Origin: Linderina pennispora
Taxonomy: Eukaryota; Kickxellomycota; Kickxellomycetes; Kickxellales; Kickxellaceae
Direction: 5' to 3'
Assembly (NCBI RefSeq): GCF_002104995.1
Contig: NW_024468256.1
Span: forward strand, 144,001-208,000
Length of the DNA stretch: 64,000 bases
Translations under genes and position numbers: made by a program
In this document: piece after piece, positions 31,969 through 42,250 of the stretch
Layout of the letters: each line of letters starts with the position of its first letter
Numbering within the stretch: the stretch's first letter is position 1
The notes under the pieces: model-generated
Seen by the model: only the letters and a program-made list of their open reading frames with translations
Told to the model about the DNA's origin: nothing
The model's database searches: none

Positions 31969-32663
31969 ATGGTAAGCCTATCGGCGGATTTGTGAGCGGG
32001 CAGAGTCGGGCGACGGATGCGCTTTCCTGTAACCAGTATCGGCGAGGCGAATCCATCGGCGTATCCAAAGTGTGCAGGCAGAGAGCGCTGCGGCTGGACG
32101 GGAATATTCAAAACCTACTGAATGCAATTGCGCCATGGAGACATTTGGTTGAATTCTGCGCCCCGCCCAATTGGAGGAACTGGAATCGCCCCTCCACGAG
32201 TCTTGAATTGGCAAGAATGAAAGTGAGGAGACCACGAAGTGTGCAGAGCCGTCGCGCTAATTCCAGGTCGCACCATGCAATTTGCACCATTGATTTGTAG
32301 ACCACCAAGCGCAGGAACCACGGACGTAACAAGAAGGGACGCGGACACGTCAAGTTCATCCGCTGCGAGAACTGCTCGCAGGCTTGCCCCAAGGACAAGG
32401 CCATCAAGCGCTTCATGGTCCGCAACATGATCGAGGCTGCTGCCCAGCGTGATATGGCTGAGGCTTCGGTCTACGACTCGTACGCCATCCCCAAGCTGTA
32501 CATCAAGGTCCAGTACTGCGTCGGCTGCGCCATCCATCTGCACATCGTCCGCGTGCGCTCGCGCACTGGCCGCCGCAACCGTGCTCCTCCTCCCCGTGTC
32601 CGCTTCAACAAGGACGGCAAGAAGATCACCGCGACCAACACCCCCGCCAAGGCCCAGGCCTAA
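31969..32663 (+). CDS. RPS26: 40S ribosomal protein eS26
   Basis: The start codon is the whole of coding exon 1 (31969-31971), followed at once by a 329-nt intron (GTAAGC...TTGTAG); exon 2 is 32301-32663. The spliced product starts [18 protein letters not shown] and contains [39 protein letters not shown] and [15 protein letters not shown], complete eS26 with its zinc cysteines; about 121 residues. An intron right after ATG is common in ribosomal protein genes. I looked for a snoRNA in the intron and saw no convincing C/D or H/ACA boxes. Confidence 0.97.
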
Positions 32664-33285
32664 GCTTGATTGCACTCCAATGTATCGGGTACAGTTGATG
32701 TTTAGCTCTTGTTGAGTGTGTTTATCTTTTTATAAATGCCCATCCTCAAACCTGCCTTTGTTCGATGGAAAGAAAACATCATATTTGCACATGTAAAGTA
32801 GGGTACTACATGTGTCTGGGCATGAGCGATGTGCTCGTGGGAAGTGCAGTATGCAAGGGCAGAAAATGCTGAAACCTGGTCATATGAGCTACATGGACTA
32901 TTGACGTAGCCACCAGTAATTGTTTTTCACAAGTGCGGCTGGAAAGGTACCATGCATGTATTCCGCGTCTAGCAGCAACAGCACAGCAGCGGCAGCGGCA
33001 GCAGCGGCAGAGTTGGGAGGCACTGCTGGTCAATGTGTCCATTTTTTCTTTCCGCCAGGATCAGTGAAGGGGTTGCTGTTTTTGCTGCGCTCTGCTGCCA
33101 ACATACTTTTATCGCCATTGCATTTGCTTCTTCTCATAAAGCTACTGGTTTTGTTGCAAGTGAGACTAAACAATTCATATTTCTGAGCACCAATACACTC
33201 TTGTCGTTGTCGATCCTGCTTTGTATCTCACGGATTATATTTTGACACATTAGAGTATCCTGCCATCAGGCTGAGGGCAGCAAAT
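32664..33285. other. Intergenic region with CAG/CGG microsatellite
   Basis: 622 bases, no gene supported. See the repeat at 32971-33010. Confidence 0.4.
32971..33010 (+). repeat. Imperfect AGC/GGC trinucleotide repeat
   Basis: About 40 bases of AGCAGCAACAGC-type triplets followed by GGCAGC units; non-coding here. Confidence 0.8.
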
Positions 33286-34343
33286 ATGAACGACACACTA
33301 GTCTACAACTACACCCTAGGCAACGACTATCCCCCGCCAGCGCTCCAATACGACCCGGTCCGGTGGATTGCGTACTTGATGGCAGCAATATGCCTTCCGA
33401 TTGGAGTGCAGGTGGGCATTGTTGGACACAGGACAAATTCGCTGTGGTTGGGCGTCGCGGGAATAGCGTCGGTGCTGATGTTCATATCACTGGTTCTGCG
33501 CGGGGCCATGGGGAAAACTGACGCGGATCCATTCAAGATGTACGAGGCCGAGGTGTCGCTGCACCTATGCGCTGGATTCATGCTGACTGGCGTCCTGTTT
33601 GTGTTCTCCGCAAAATGGTACAGGAACAAATTATTTAGAAACCCCTCCAGTGCGGGGATTTTCATTAACAGTTGTGAAACCACACAGTTTCTCACATTGC
33701 CCAAAACATTTGTGTAGGATCGAGAGCACCGGGCAAAGCGTGCTAGGCATATTCCTCGTGCACATGGGGATTGGATACGGCATCGCAACCACAATATGCG
33801 CTAGCATCGGCGTTCCGTTGCTATTTGAGGTAGCCGAGTGGAAGAGGCAGAGCGGGTACAAGCTCATCTCAGTATCCTTGATTCTTTCAATAGTTGCCTG
33901 TTGTCTGGCCGGCCTGCTTACGCTGTACCACACAAAGACGCCTGCGCCAAGCACGGATCCCGCGCATCACTGTGGTGTTCGTGCCTGCAGTATTGTCGAC
34001 AATATGGATATCGTTTATGCTGGCGCGCTTCACCATGCCGATGGATAGTGCCGCAAACACCAGTGAGGCCCTGTTTTACTGTTTTTCCATCCTGCCGGCT
34101 ATTGTCTTGACTGGGATGTGGGCGGGATCAGCCCAAGATTTCCTCAGTGGGCTTGGCACTCCGCAAAGCCATTCGGACGCGTGCCTGGAGTGCTGCTGCT
34201 GCCCGGAACATGACGGCTCCCAGTATTATGAAATGACTGTGGTCAGCGGGAACGCGTGTCACGACGATGCACAGCTGCCCATCAGGTGTACCAAATGCAG
34301 ACACGAGGCGATGCTCCAGCGCGCCATACGCCGGTACACATGA
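33286..34343 (+). CDS. Seven-transmembrane protein (RTA1/GPCR-like topology), unrecognised
   Basis: Exons 33286-33617 and 33718-34343; the 100-nt intron (GTACAG...GTGTAG) restores SAKW-IESTG. The N-terminus MNDTLVYNYTLGNDYPP has two N-glycosylation sequons and no signal peptide. Seven hydrophobic segments follow (WIAYLMAAICLPIGVQVG; LWLGVAGIASVLMFISLV; LHLCAGFMLTGVLFVF; VLGIFLVHMGIGYGIA; LISVSLILSIVACCLAG; ITVVFVPAVLSTIWISFM; FSILPAIVLTGMW). The tail has a dense Cys motif CLECCCCPEH, a likely palmitoylation site, and CTKC. A one-base shift near 33955 separates helices 5 and 6. Topology fits fungal RTA1-like lipid transporters or receptors; I see no decisive motif. Confidence 0.7.
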
Positions 34344-34438
34344 AAGGCTGGCTTTGGAAGAATGAATGTTTATTTACAAAAAATGTATGCTGCGGTATCA
34401 ATAGCAGGGAATAATGTAGAAATGCTAGGAGAGGAAAG

Positions 34439-34835
34439 TCAGCACATGTAGCGCTGGCCGTCGACGCCGCCGTTATAGAACACAGCCCCGTTCATATCGT
34501 ACACGCCTAGGTCGATAATCTGGCCGTCGGGGGACACGATGACAATGACTCTGCTTGGGTCCTCGCTCGGCGACAGCGGTTCGTCGTCCGGCGCAATGCA
34601 AAAGTTGCTGGGCAGGTCGATGACTGAGATCAGAGTCATCCTGCGGATATCCTGTTGCGTATCGCACAGCTCGCTGAACGTCTTTCCAACTAGCTGCGGT
34701 GCCCAGAAAGAGACCTAGCTCTTCGTTCGCCATTTTCACCTTGTCTGCCAATGTGGCTGGCTGCACGCTGGTGTTGATGCACAGGCAGCCGGTCTTTTGC
34801 TTGCCAACATGATAGGCGTTAAAGGTATCAATCAT
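34439..34835 (-). CDS. Hypothetical protein of about 130 residues
   Basis: Start MIDTFNAYHVGKQKTG at 34835. Middle: ADKVKMANEELGLFLGT; then after a one-base shift near 34695 LVGKTFSELCDTQQDIRRM and a C-terminal beta-rich half (SRVIVIVSPDGQIIDLGVY, NGGVDGQRYMC-stop). A TATA-like CTATAAAGG lies at about 34960 on this strand's upstream side. I do not recognise it. It is tail-to-tail with the seven-TM gene, 96 bp apart. Confidence 0.5.
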
Positions 34836-35952
34836 ATTTTTGTAACAGACTAAGGAGGGGTCGGGGAGGAGGAGAAGATTAACTAAGACACCGAGAAAAC
34901 GGGTGTAATCTGCAAGTGCGGTTTCTGTTTGAGAATGTTTGCTCAGGTGCAAGGAGGCTATAAAGGTGAGAATGCAGTGAGTAGTAGACGGGATTTTTTT
35001 TAGAGAAGCATCTGGTCCGGTATATATAGATCCGTGCAAGCACTCTTACCCGAGTAATTTTTCGCCGACCCACCGCTGTGGATTTTCGACTCGGGTATTC
35101 CCCAAGCACGAAGTCGAGTGTGCCAAAAACAACAACAATAGCCTGTTCCTCAACAACTATTCCGCCTTTTGGGCCGTGGCTTTTTTCTGCTACTGCGTGC
35201 AAAGTACACCACCAAACAGTGAGAAGGGGAGGCTGGCTGTGTGAAATCTCGGCTTTTGGACAGCGCGGGAAACCCTTCACTGTGCAACAGCGCCTTGCCT
35301 AACCCTGTGCGTGGTTTTATTTTTGCCCACTGCGCACCAGCATTCTCGTTAAATCAAGCTACCTTTTGAGAAAAATCTTCAAAAATAACTGTGGCCGTTG
35401 CGCATGCTGCACTGTGACTGGCTCGAAAATCGCAACTATGTCGCGGGCCATGATCGGCAGATAGCGAGAGACTTGCGATACCGCGTGGAAGCCCTGGGAT
35501 TCATCGGTCGAGGACACGATGTGGCCACATGGGAAGGGGATATCTCTTTTTCTCTGGGCACTGTGGGCAAAGGCACTGTGAGCAGCGACTAGCCGATTTC
35601 CCTAACGAAAACACACATGCTGGTAGAGGCTGGCCCTTTTCTGTTGGGTATAAGCGGTATCCCAACTGCTTTTTGATAAGGTTTCAGGCACCTGCAAATA
35701 TATGCCTCCGGCAAGTCATATGCTCACAATCAAGCACAGGCTGCAGCGCTCAGAGAGTTAAAAAATACAATACTGCATATGCAACCACCTGCCTATCTTC
35801 GGAACAGGAAACATCCTGTTTGCCAGCTGAAATATTTAGTTGCAGGAGCCCTTATCGCTGACAATGGGGGACATTTATTAGACGCATTGACAAGGCTATT
35901 AACACAGAATAGGGAGCTGACAGTGCTTGCTTGACGGCGCAGTGGTGGCTGC
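34836..35952. other. Intergenic region
   Basis: 1.1 kb without a supported gene. Open frames on both strands lack motifs. A TATATATA string at 35020-35027 is the only promoter-like mark. Confidence 0.35.
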
Positions 35953-36310
35953 TCACTGGCGGGGCGTGCTGGTATCCGTCTTGTCTTTGTAGTACTCGTA
36001 ATCTACCTCACCATAGCCGTAGTTTGGATCGACTTGGCGGTTCTGTGCAATGTATGCACATACAGAGGTGGTCATGGAGCCTGAAGCCGCTGCGGGCAGA
36101 AATGCAGTCGCAGATCATGATAGAGTATTCGCAGGTATTTGTGCAAGTGCCAAACCTCTTGTTGATGACGACTTTATTGGCACTACTTAGTCAATGGCCA
36201 CAGAGCCCGCTGCTGCTAAACAGACGTCTATGGCCTACAAAGCAGGCTTTATCGTCTGGAGAGCAAGTGTGAATGCCGGATCATGGATATATTGACTGAG
36301 TAAAAGGCAG
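35953..36310 (-). pseudogene. Cysteine-rich protein remnant or frame-broken small gene
   Basis: The minus strand reads THTCSPDDKACFVG, then after a stop NKRFGTCTNTCEYSIMICDC and HDHLCMCIHC in one frame. It then shifts by one base near 36070 to CAYIAQNRQVDPNYGYGEVD and YEYYKDKTDTSTPRQ-stop. Together they look like the end of a secreted Cys-rich protein, but no signal peptide, start or clean exon structure could be fixed. Alternative readings: a 36-codon ORF (36008-36118) with C-x-C and C-x-C-x-x-C, or a 40-codon ORF (35953-36075). Given the indel rate in this window, the gene may be intact in reality. Confidence 0.35.
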
Positions 36311-36685
36311 GACCGGTGGCCAGAGAGCGAGGGAAACGGGATTTGCCTTTGGTCCATGTTCAGCTCGCTGCCGGACTTGGAGGGGAGACCAGGCAGAAGT
36401 ATCAGAGAAGGAGTATCAGAGCTCGGATCCAAACAGCATCTGGAAGCACAATCCCAAAAAGGTCCATTGCTCGCGTGGTTCAGGTTGGTTGTGTTCAGAT
36501 ATATTTAGAAAAAGGACGACCTCGCCGGCTCCAGGTTCCTCCAGCACGAGGAACAGCTTGGATACGGCAGACGATCCATAGGCAGAAAGAAATAGTGAAA
36601 AATTAGAAAGAGTGGAAAGGGGAAATGAGGGGGAGGATATAGACAGCGCGAAGCGAGGGGTAGCTACAATGCAAGAGGCAGCTCT
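36311..36685. other. Intergenic / 3' region of bZIP gene
   Basis: No gene recognised. Contains two adjacent GTATCAGAGAAGG-like copies near 36398-36422. Confidence 0.35.
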
Positions 36686-37969
36686 TCAGAGCCCAAACGG
36701 CGACGAGCAGGCAGACGAAAGCTGCGACTCGTACTGCTTCAGGCGCAGGGCCATTTCCCTCGCGTTCTGCTCGGCGAGCTCGCGCGCCTTCTCCATCTCA
36801 GCGACCTTCTTGGCCAGCGACTCGTTCTCGTTCTCGAGCTCCGAGACACGGCCCTCCAGGGTCTCGATGCGCAGAATCTTGCGCATGCGCGAGCGGCGCG
36901 CAGCGTCAGTGTTCTTCTTGCGCTTCAGGGCGGCGGCATCGAGGCCGCTGCCATCCTCTTCGGGCTCCTCAGACGAGTCCTTCTTCGGGCTCTTCTTGGC
37001 CTTCTTGGCCACAGGCTCAGCCACGACATCAGCAGCCTTGGGCGCGTCGGTCGACAGCAGCTCAGCGAGGATCTTCTCCTTCTGCTTCATGTTCGACGTG
37101 CGACGGCGCTTGAGGGCCAGCTGGGGCGGCAGCGACGCCAGGAACTCTGTGTCACGACGCTTGCGCGACTGGTCGACCTGGGGATCGGCGGTAGCGACCG
37201 ACAGGACGATCGACGAGGCGCCAGCGTCGGCCCTGGCAACGGCCGGCTCGGGGTTCTGGACCTCGGCCACCGGGTTCTGGGCGATCATGGCGGGCTTCGC
37301 GTCAAACAGACCGGCAAAGTCGACGGTTGACCAGTTCAGCGGCGCCTCGGTGGGCGGCGACATGACCGCAGGGGTCTGCACAACACTGCACGGCTCCGAC
37401 ACGGTGCTGGTGAGGGCACCAGAGATCGTCGCAGCCAGATCCGGGAACAGCGCGGCGGCGTAATCAGCAACGGTGAGCGGCTGCGACACGGCCTGCTGCT
37501 GCTGCTGCTGCGGCAGGAACGAGACGAGAGACGTAGCGCTGGCGCTCTTCTGCAGCGAGCTGGCCAGGCTCAGGGCGAGGTCGTTGGCCAGCAGCGGCGA
37601 GTTGTTGGTGGAGCCGTCGATCGAGGGCGAGCCCGAGAAGGTCACTGCAGGCGAGATCATCGGGGCCTGGTTGGGCATGGCCGGCGACGTGGCCACAGTG
37701 GGCGGCGGCGTCGCGGTGCTGATCCAGTCGTCAAAGACGGCCTGCTGGTGCTCGGGGTACGCCCAAGCCTCGTAGTTGTCGGCAAAGGACGGCATGATGT
37801 ACGGGTTGTTGTCGTCGTGCTGGACGACCGGCGCTGCCTGCGCCGAAGCGTTGTTGACAATTGCAAAGAGCTTGTCCATAGTGTCAGACTTCTTGTTGGT
37901 GATGGTGGTGGCGGTGCTGGTAATCGGGGCTGTGTTGGCCATGTTGGCAGCAGTGGTGAAACGCGACAT
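36686..37969 (-). CDS. GCN4: Gcn4/Cpc1-like bZIP transcription factor
   Basis: 427 residues from ATG 37969 (MSRFTTAANMANTAPITS); the frame is open further upstream, but MSRF starts the plausible protein. The C-terminal bZIP ALKRKKNTDAARRSRMRK-ILRIETLEGRV matches Gcn4/CPC-1 (ALKR.RNT.AARRSR.RK), which activates amino-acid biosynthesis genes under starvation. N-terminal half is Ser/Thr/Ala/Gln-rich with hydrophobic-acidic patches (PSFADNYEAWAYPEHQQAVF, NWSTVDFAGLFD) suited to activation. A Q6 tract lies near residue 150. A lysine cluster VAKKAKKSPKKD precedes the basic region. The leader has at least three upstream ORFs, the hallmark of Gcn4-type translational control. Confidence 0.9.
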   Translation of the reverse strand: MSRFTTAANMANTAPITSTATTITNKKSDTMDKLFAIVNNASAQAAPVVQHDDNNPYIMPSFADNYEAWAYPEHQQAVFDDWISTATPPPTVATSPAMPNQAPMISPAVTFSGSPSIDGSTNNSPLLANDLALSLASSLQKSASATSLVSFLPQQQQQQAVSQPLTVADYAAALFPDLAATISGALTSTVSEPCSVVQTPAVMSPPTEAPLNWSTVDFAGLFDAKPAMIAQNPVAEVQNPEPAVARADAGASSIVLSVATADPQVDQSRKRRDTEFLASLPPQLALKRRRTSNMKQKEKILAELLSTDAPKAADVVAEPVAKKAKKSPKKDSSEEPEEDGSGLDAAALKRKKNTDAARRSRMRKILRIETLEGRVSELENENESLAKKVAEMEKARELAEQNAREMALRLKQYESQLSSACSSPFGL

Positions 37970-38004
37970 TGCTGGTTTCTTAGTTATCGGTTGGTTGACT
38001 TGAT

Positions 38005-38112
38005 TCAGTGGAGGAGGAAGCACGAATAGTAAATGCAGGAGCACTCGCGAGACTTGGGTTCAGTAGACTGGGCTGTCCGAGGACATTGGGTAGTGAGGTT
38101 GAAGGACGCCAT
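38005..38112 (-). promoter_or_regulatory. Upstream ORF 2 of GCN4-like gene (35 codons, contains RECSC)
   Basis: ATG 38112 opens MASFNLTTQCPRTAQ and ends KSRECSCIYYSCFLLH-stop at 38005, 35 bases before the main ATG. It is the longest upstream ORF and would block or condition initiation at 37969. Unexpectedly its end carries S-R-E-C-S-C, the signature of the cysteine peptide family found elsewhere in this window (compare CSRECTC in peptide D), although the following spacing is C-x4-C, not C-x2-C. Confidence 0.55.
38060..38086 (-). promoter_or_regulatory. Upstream ORF 3 of GCN4-like gene (8 codons, nested)
   Basis: ATG 38086, MSSDSPVY-stop, lies inside upstream ORF 2 in another frame. Leaky scanning past ORF 2 would meet it before the main start. 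Confidence 0.45.
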
Positions 38113-38213
38113 AATGACCAAAAAGGTACAGTTAGGCGATCGACTTGTATGTTAAAAAAGACTTAAAACGTTGTTGGTAAAGTAGTTCTTGCAGCGAGTA
38201 ACCGCAAGATGAT

Positions 38214-38234
38214 TTAGAAGGTACGAGCAGCCAT
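38214..38234 (-). promoter_or_regulatory. Upstream ORF 1 of GCN4-like gene (6 codons)
   Basis: ATG 38234, MAARTF-stop, about 265 nt before the main start. A short first ORF permitting re-initiation followed by inhibitory ones is the Gcn4 scheme; that it lies on the mRNA assumes a transcription start farther upstream. Confidence 0.45.
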
Positions 38235-39233
38235 GGTGGGCGTGCCTATGTGCTCGTATATGTGTCTTCTAAAAAGGGGTGGTAAAGGGGGAAGCGGGAG
38301 GGGCGCCAAGGGGGTGTAATAAGTGTTGGGCGCAATAAAATATACGATAGGCTGGCGGGCTAATTAGAGGTCGGGATATGGCGAAAGCAAGCGTATGAAT
38401 TCTGTGCTCTGGAAAAATAAAATTGGAGAACGGAAGAGAAGAGAAAAGTGCAACTGCAGATACTGACTCACAAGGGAAAACGCCTGGGATATAAAGAAAC
38501 CACGCCGCCCGCCCCATGCCCGCCCCCAGCCAGCCTCGAAACTTTTTCTCCCATTTCCTCTATTCCGCCGCTGCGCTACTGCTCGGGCTGATTTGCTGGG
38601 GGAGGGGCACCCCCTTGTCTCTGCCTCTGCCAAAACGAGCATAAGCCAGATTCAGTGTGCATAGATGACTCTTCAAATCCAAATTGGCATTGATTTCAGC
38701 CCGCCCCGCCCCAACCGCAAGGCGCCGGCAGCCAATCAGCCGCCGCTAGCAGGGCCAAAGCGATATTCGCCGCTGCAGCTCGCTGCAGAAATTGTGCTTG
38801 CTTATTGTCGCCAAGCTCACGGAAGTTTGGTTTTCGCGAAATAGCGGGACCAGCTGGGAGCGCGCCAGCTGGCGACCAAGCTCCCAATCCCAGTCAGCAG
38901 GGAGTTCTTTTTGCAGCACTGTGTTTCATGTGATGTGGTCTGGCTGTTCAAGCTGGCACAGGCGATCTGAGGAGTTGCAAACTTTCCACATCCGGCGCTC
39001 AATGCCGGGGAAGGATCGTCCTGCGAGTGCATCGGGAACGAAGAAGCCTCTCCCAGCAGCGCAGTGGCAACTGTCGCAGATCAAACACAGCGCTTGTTTG
39101 CTTCCATTCTGCAGCACAACGTTTTGCAGGGAGTCTGGAAAGAGTGTTCTACTCGTTTCAAAAACAACACAATGGAAAACGTGCGGCTTTCCGCGCCGTT
39201 CCTCTGAGTCAAAAGCAAGCTATGAAGCCAGCT
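38235..39233. other. Intergenic region: bZIP promoter and spacer
   Basis: Upstream region of the bZIP gene with G/C boxes (CCCGCCCCGCCCC near 38700), then spacer to the telobox gene. No coding frame is supported. Confidence 0.4.
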
Positions 39234-42200
39234 TCAGTGGCGGCGCGAGGCACGGGCGAACGGGCCGAGCGGCTTGCCCTCGCGCTGCAGCTTTTGCTTG
39301 ATGTCGCGCGCCTTGTCCTTCAGGTTGACAGTGGTGCGGTTCCGCAGGATCTGGTCGGCTATGCCGTCCTTGCCGTGGTGCCTCAGGATCCGGGTCCACT
39401 TGTACCCAAACTCGCCCACCGCCTGGATGAAGCACGCCTCCTCCTCGGCGGTCCAGTACCGGTAGCCCTGCTTCTGGTGCCTCCTGCGCTGCACCGCCAA
39501 ATCCTCGGAAGAGCTGTCAGATTCGCTGATGGCCTGGCGGGGTGACCGGCGAGTCTGGCGGGGCTGGCGCAGTGAAGCAGCCCTGTGTACCGCCAGTTTC
39601 AGCGGCCGATAATGACCGTACCGCGGTGGCGCCTCATTGCCTGATTCGTTGGCCGCTGCTGTGCTACCGTTCGCCGGGTTCCCAGTGTCAGAGCGTTCAG
39701 GCGATGCTGGCGGCGATGGCGTGAATCCGACCGGGTTCAGCACTTCATGGTCACCGCTCAGGTCCTCAGCGGCAATGCCACGCCGCCCACGGAACTGGGT
39801 GCCAGCTCTGTCATGCTGTGCGTGCCGATAATCTGGCGCTCGGCCGCGCTTGGGCGGTCGCCGGACCGTGTCGAGGGTGGCCTCGGGTGTGTCAGGCCCG
39901 CATGGACTCTCTTGGCGAGGCCGCTTCGTCAGCGTGCGAGCACTGGGATTCGCGCTTATAGACTCGCTACGACCCGTCTGCGGCTGACGGCTCCGCAGGG
40001 AGTACTTTGACCTCGGAGAGATAACTGGCACATCCTGCTCAGACACCTCCACGTCCTCCTCCTCCTCATCGTCGTCGCCCTTGTCTAGATTGAACTGGCC
40101 TTGTTCCTGGGGTTTCTGGTCAAGATCACGCAGCACTTTTGGCAACGGATCGCAGACAGTGCGGTTGAACTTTTGGCGTGTCTGCTCCAGCTCGCGCAGC
40201 ATCGTCGATGTCCATCCGGGCTGCCGGTCTCGAGGCAGTTCGCTGATCGGCTCAATATGGATGGGCTCAGCCCTCTTAATGACCTCGTTCAAGAATGGGT
40301 CGCCAGACATCTGACGGATTGCCGAGGCCACCTTCCGTGTCTCCAGAAACCCAGACGCAGCGTCTCGGTTGGGCTGCCATTCTGGTACGCTACCAGCCCT
40401 GTTGCTTGTTTCAGGAGCTGGCTTCTCTTTTGGTTTGACAATCGCAACCTCAAAATCGCCCTCAATCGATCCGCTATTACTCGACCTGCCCGCTGCACTC
40501 GTGTCAACTGTATACTCGCCTGCCGACTCAACATCATCCCGATGCGCCGCATCTCCCAAGCCAAGCAATACTGGTTGCGGAAGAGCACCACTACACTGCT
40601 GAACAAACGCTGCAACTTGCCGAAGCACCGCTTCCCGGCCAAAGAGGGCGCGTGCGCCAGCCAGCGTGCTCCCCGATAGCTTGCTCAGACGCTGAGCCAG
40701 GACAGCCCGGTACTGATCCACATCACGTGTTTCTGGTCCTTGCGAATCCTCACCAGCTGCCAACAGCACTGCCAGATCGACATCGCTAACAGCCCGCTGC
40801 TCCCTGACAATCCTTTGCAGTTCAGCCTCATTCAGCGCGCCCAGCACCCACTGCTGCGTCTGCAGCTCCACCAGCAGCTCGAATGCCTTAGTGTTTCGCC
40901 GATTTACCGGTACGATATTCTCAAAGAACCCGGCCGCTGCTTCTCCCATTCCGCGACTCTGCACGACACCCTTGCGATTTGGTACGGTGTCGCTCACTGC
41001 CTCGGGAATGGCTGCCTGAGGTGCAAACACCAGCAGGAGGAATGTCGCCAGATTGACCCGCTGCATGCTCGCGATCCAGCGGAGGATGTCCGGCTCATCC
41101 TCGGGCTGCTCGCTGCTGCCCAGGAACAGAGATCGGGTGAAATGGTGCCTACGGAACAGGACATGCTCGCGAGCCAAGCAACCAAGCTGCCGCCTCTGCA
41201 GCGTGGCTGGTGTACCCCGCAGAGGGGGCATGGGCGACGACACCACGGACGCACGCATCACAGTCTCGATAATACGCGCAGACATGTAGTCCAGGACAGC
41301 CAAGTCTGCTGATGTATGCAGGCCCTCATAGTTCCAGTCCTCCATATCGTCTCCATCACTCGCTGCTGTACTGTCATCAACCAGAGGCATTTGCAGATCG
41401 ACTTCAGCAATCGGCGTGTCCTCCGACATAATATCATCGGACTCGTCAGCCAGTCCTGTCAGCTCGTATTCCAAGCTGTCTGCCGGCCGCCTGTGATGCT
41501 GACCCAGAACTTGAGACCCCTCGCCAGATTCCTCGTCAGAGTCCACGGCTACCTCGTCGGCAACCTCTGACTCGTCATCTACTTGTTCGCCACCTTGGTT
41601 CTCTAACTGCTGGTGCTGCTGGTGCTGCTGGTGCTGCTGGCTGCTGGGGTGTACTCATGCCCACAGATGCCTTGGAGCCGTCGTCAGATTCAATGGCCAC
41701 CTCGTCAGCTTCCTCCGACTCGTCATCTGCCTGGCCGGACTCGTCGCCTTCCAGTTCTAGCTGCTCGGACACACTCTTTTCTACGGCAGTACCAGATCCT
41801 CTGTCAACAACTGGTCCATCCTCAGAAACGCCCTCCTCTGAGCTCGACGAATCGCTGTCATTGTCCTCATCATCCTCACCATCGATGATATCGCTGCTAG
41901 TATACTCCTCCTCATTGCCATCATCAGCTGGCTTTGGCTCCACATCCTCCTTCACGTACTGACTAGTAGTGCCCTCCTCAGCTTCGCTTACAGGCATGTT
42001 CAGACTGATTTTCTCTGCGCGGGCAGCGCCTGGTTTCATGAGGTGGCGGTTGCCCTCAACCCCTTTGGCTAGCGACTGCCGCGGCATATACCGATCGCGC
42101 GTGGTAGATATGTTTCCATCCCTGTCCCTGTTCTCTGGTGCCTGTCTAGTCAGCGCTGGTGATGCCTTGAGTGTCGGACTCGCGACGAGGTGCGCTTTTG

Positions 42201-42250
42201 GTGGCACGGCTAGGACCTTGTCTCACGGAAGGTTTAGACCTTTTTGACAT
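39234..42250 (-). CDS. Telobox-Myb protein, TRF/Taz1-like telomere binding protein
   Basis: About 1000 residues. Starts MSKRSKPSVRQGPS at 42250. The first 220 residues are acidic and Ser-rich (DNDSDSSSSEEGVSEDGP). A helical middle region (WIASMQRVNLATFLLLVFA, TKAFELLVELQTQQWVL, LAQRLSKLSG) could be a TRFH dimerisation domain. The C-terminus has a single Myb of telobox type: YRYWTAEEEACFIQAVGEFG, KWTRIL, TTVNLKDKARDIKQKL, where VNLKDKARD replaces the canonical VDLKDKWRN. Taz1 and TRF proteins share one C-terminal telobox. One-base shifts near 42205 and 41600 break the N-terminal part. Binding to TTAGGG-type repeats is inferred from the motif only. Confidence 0.8.

Noticed and set aside
31972-32300. 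Possible snoRNA in the RPS26 intron
   Set aside because: No convincing C/D or H/ACA box pair could be found.
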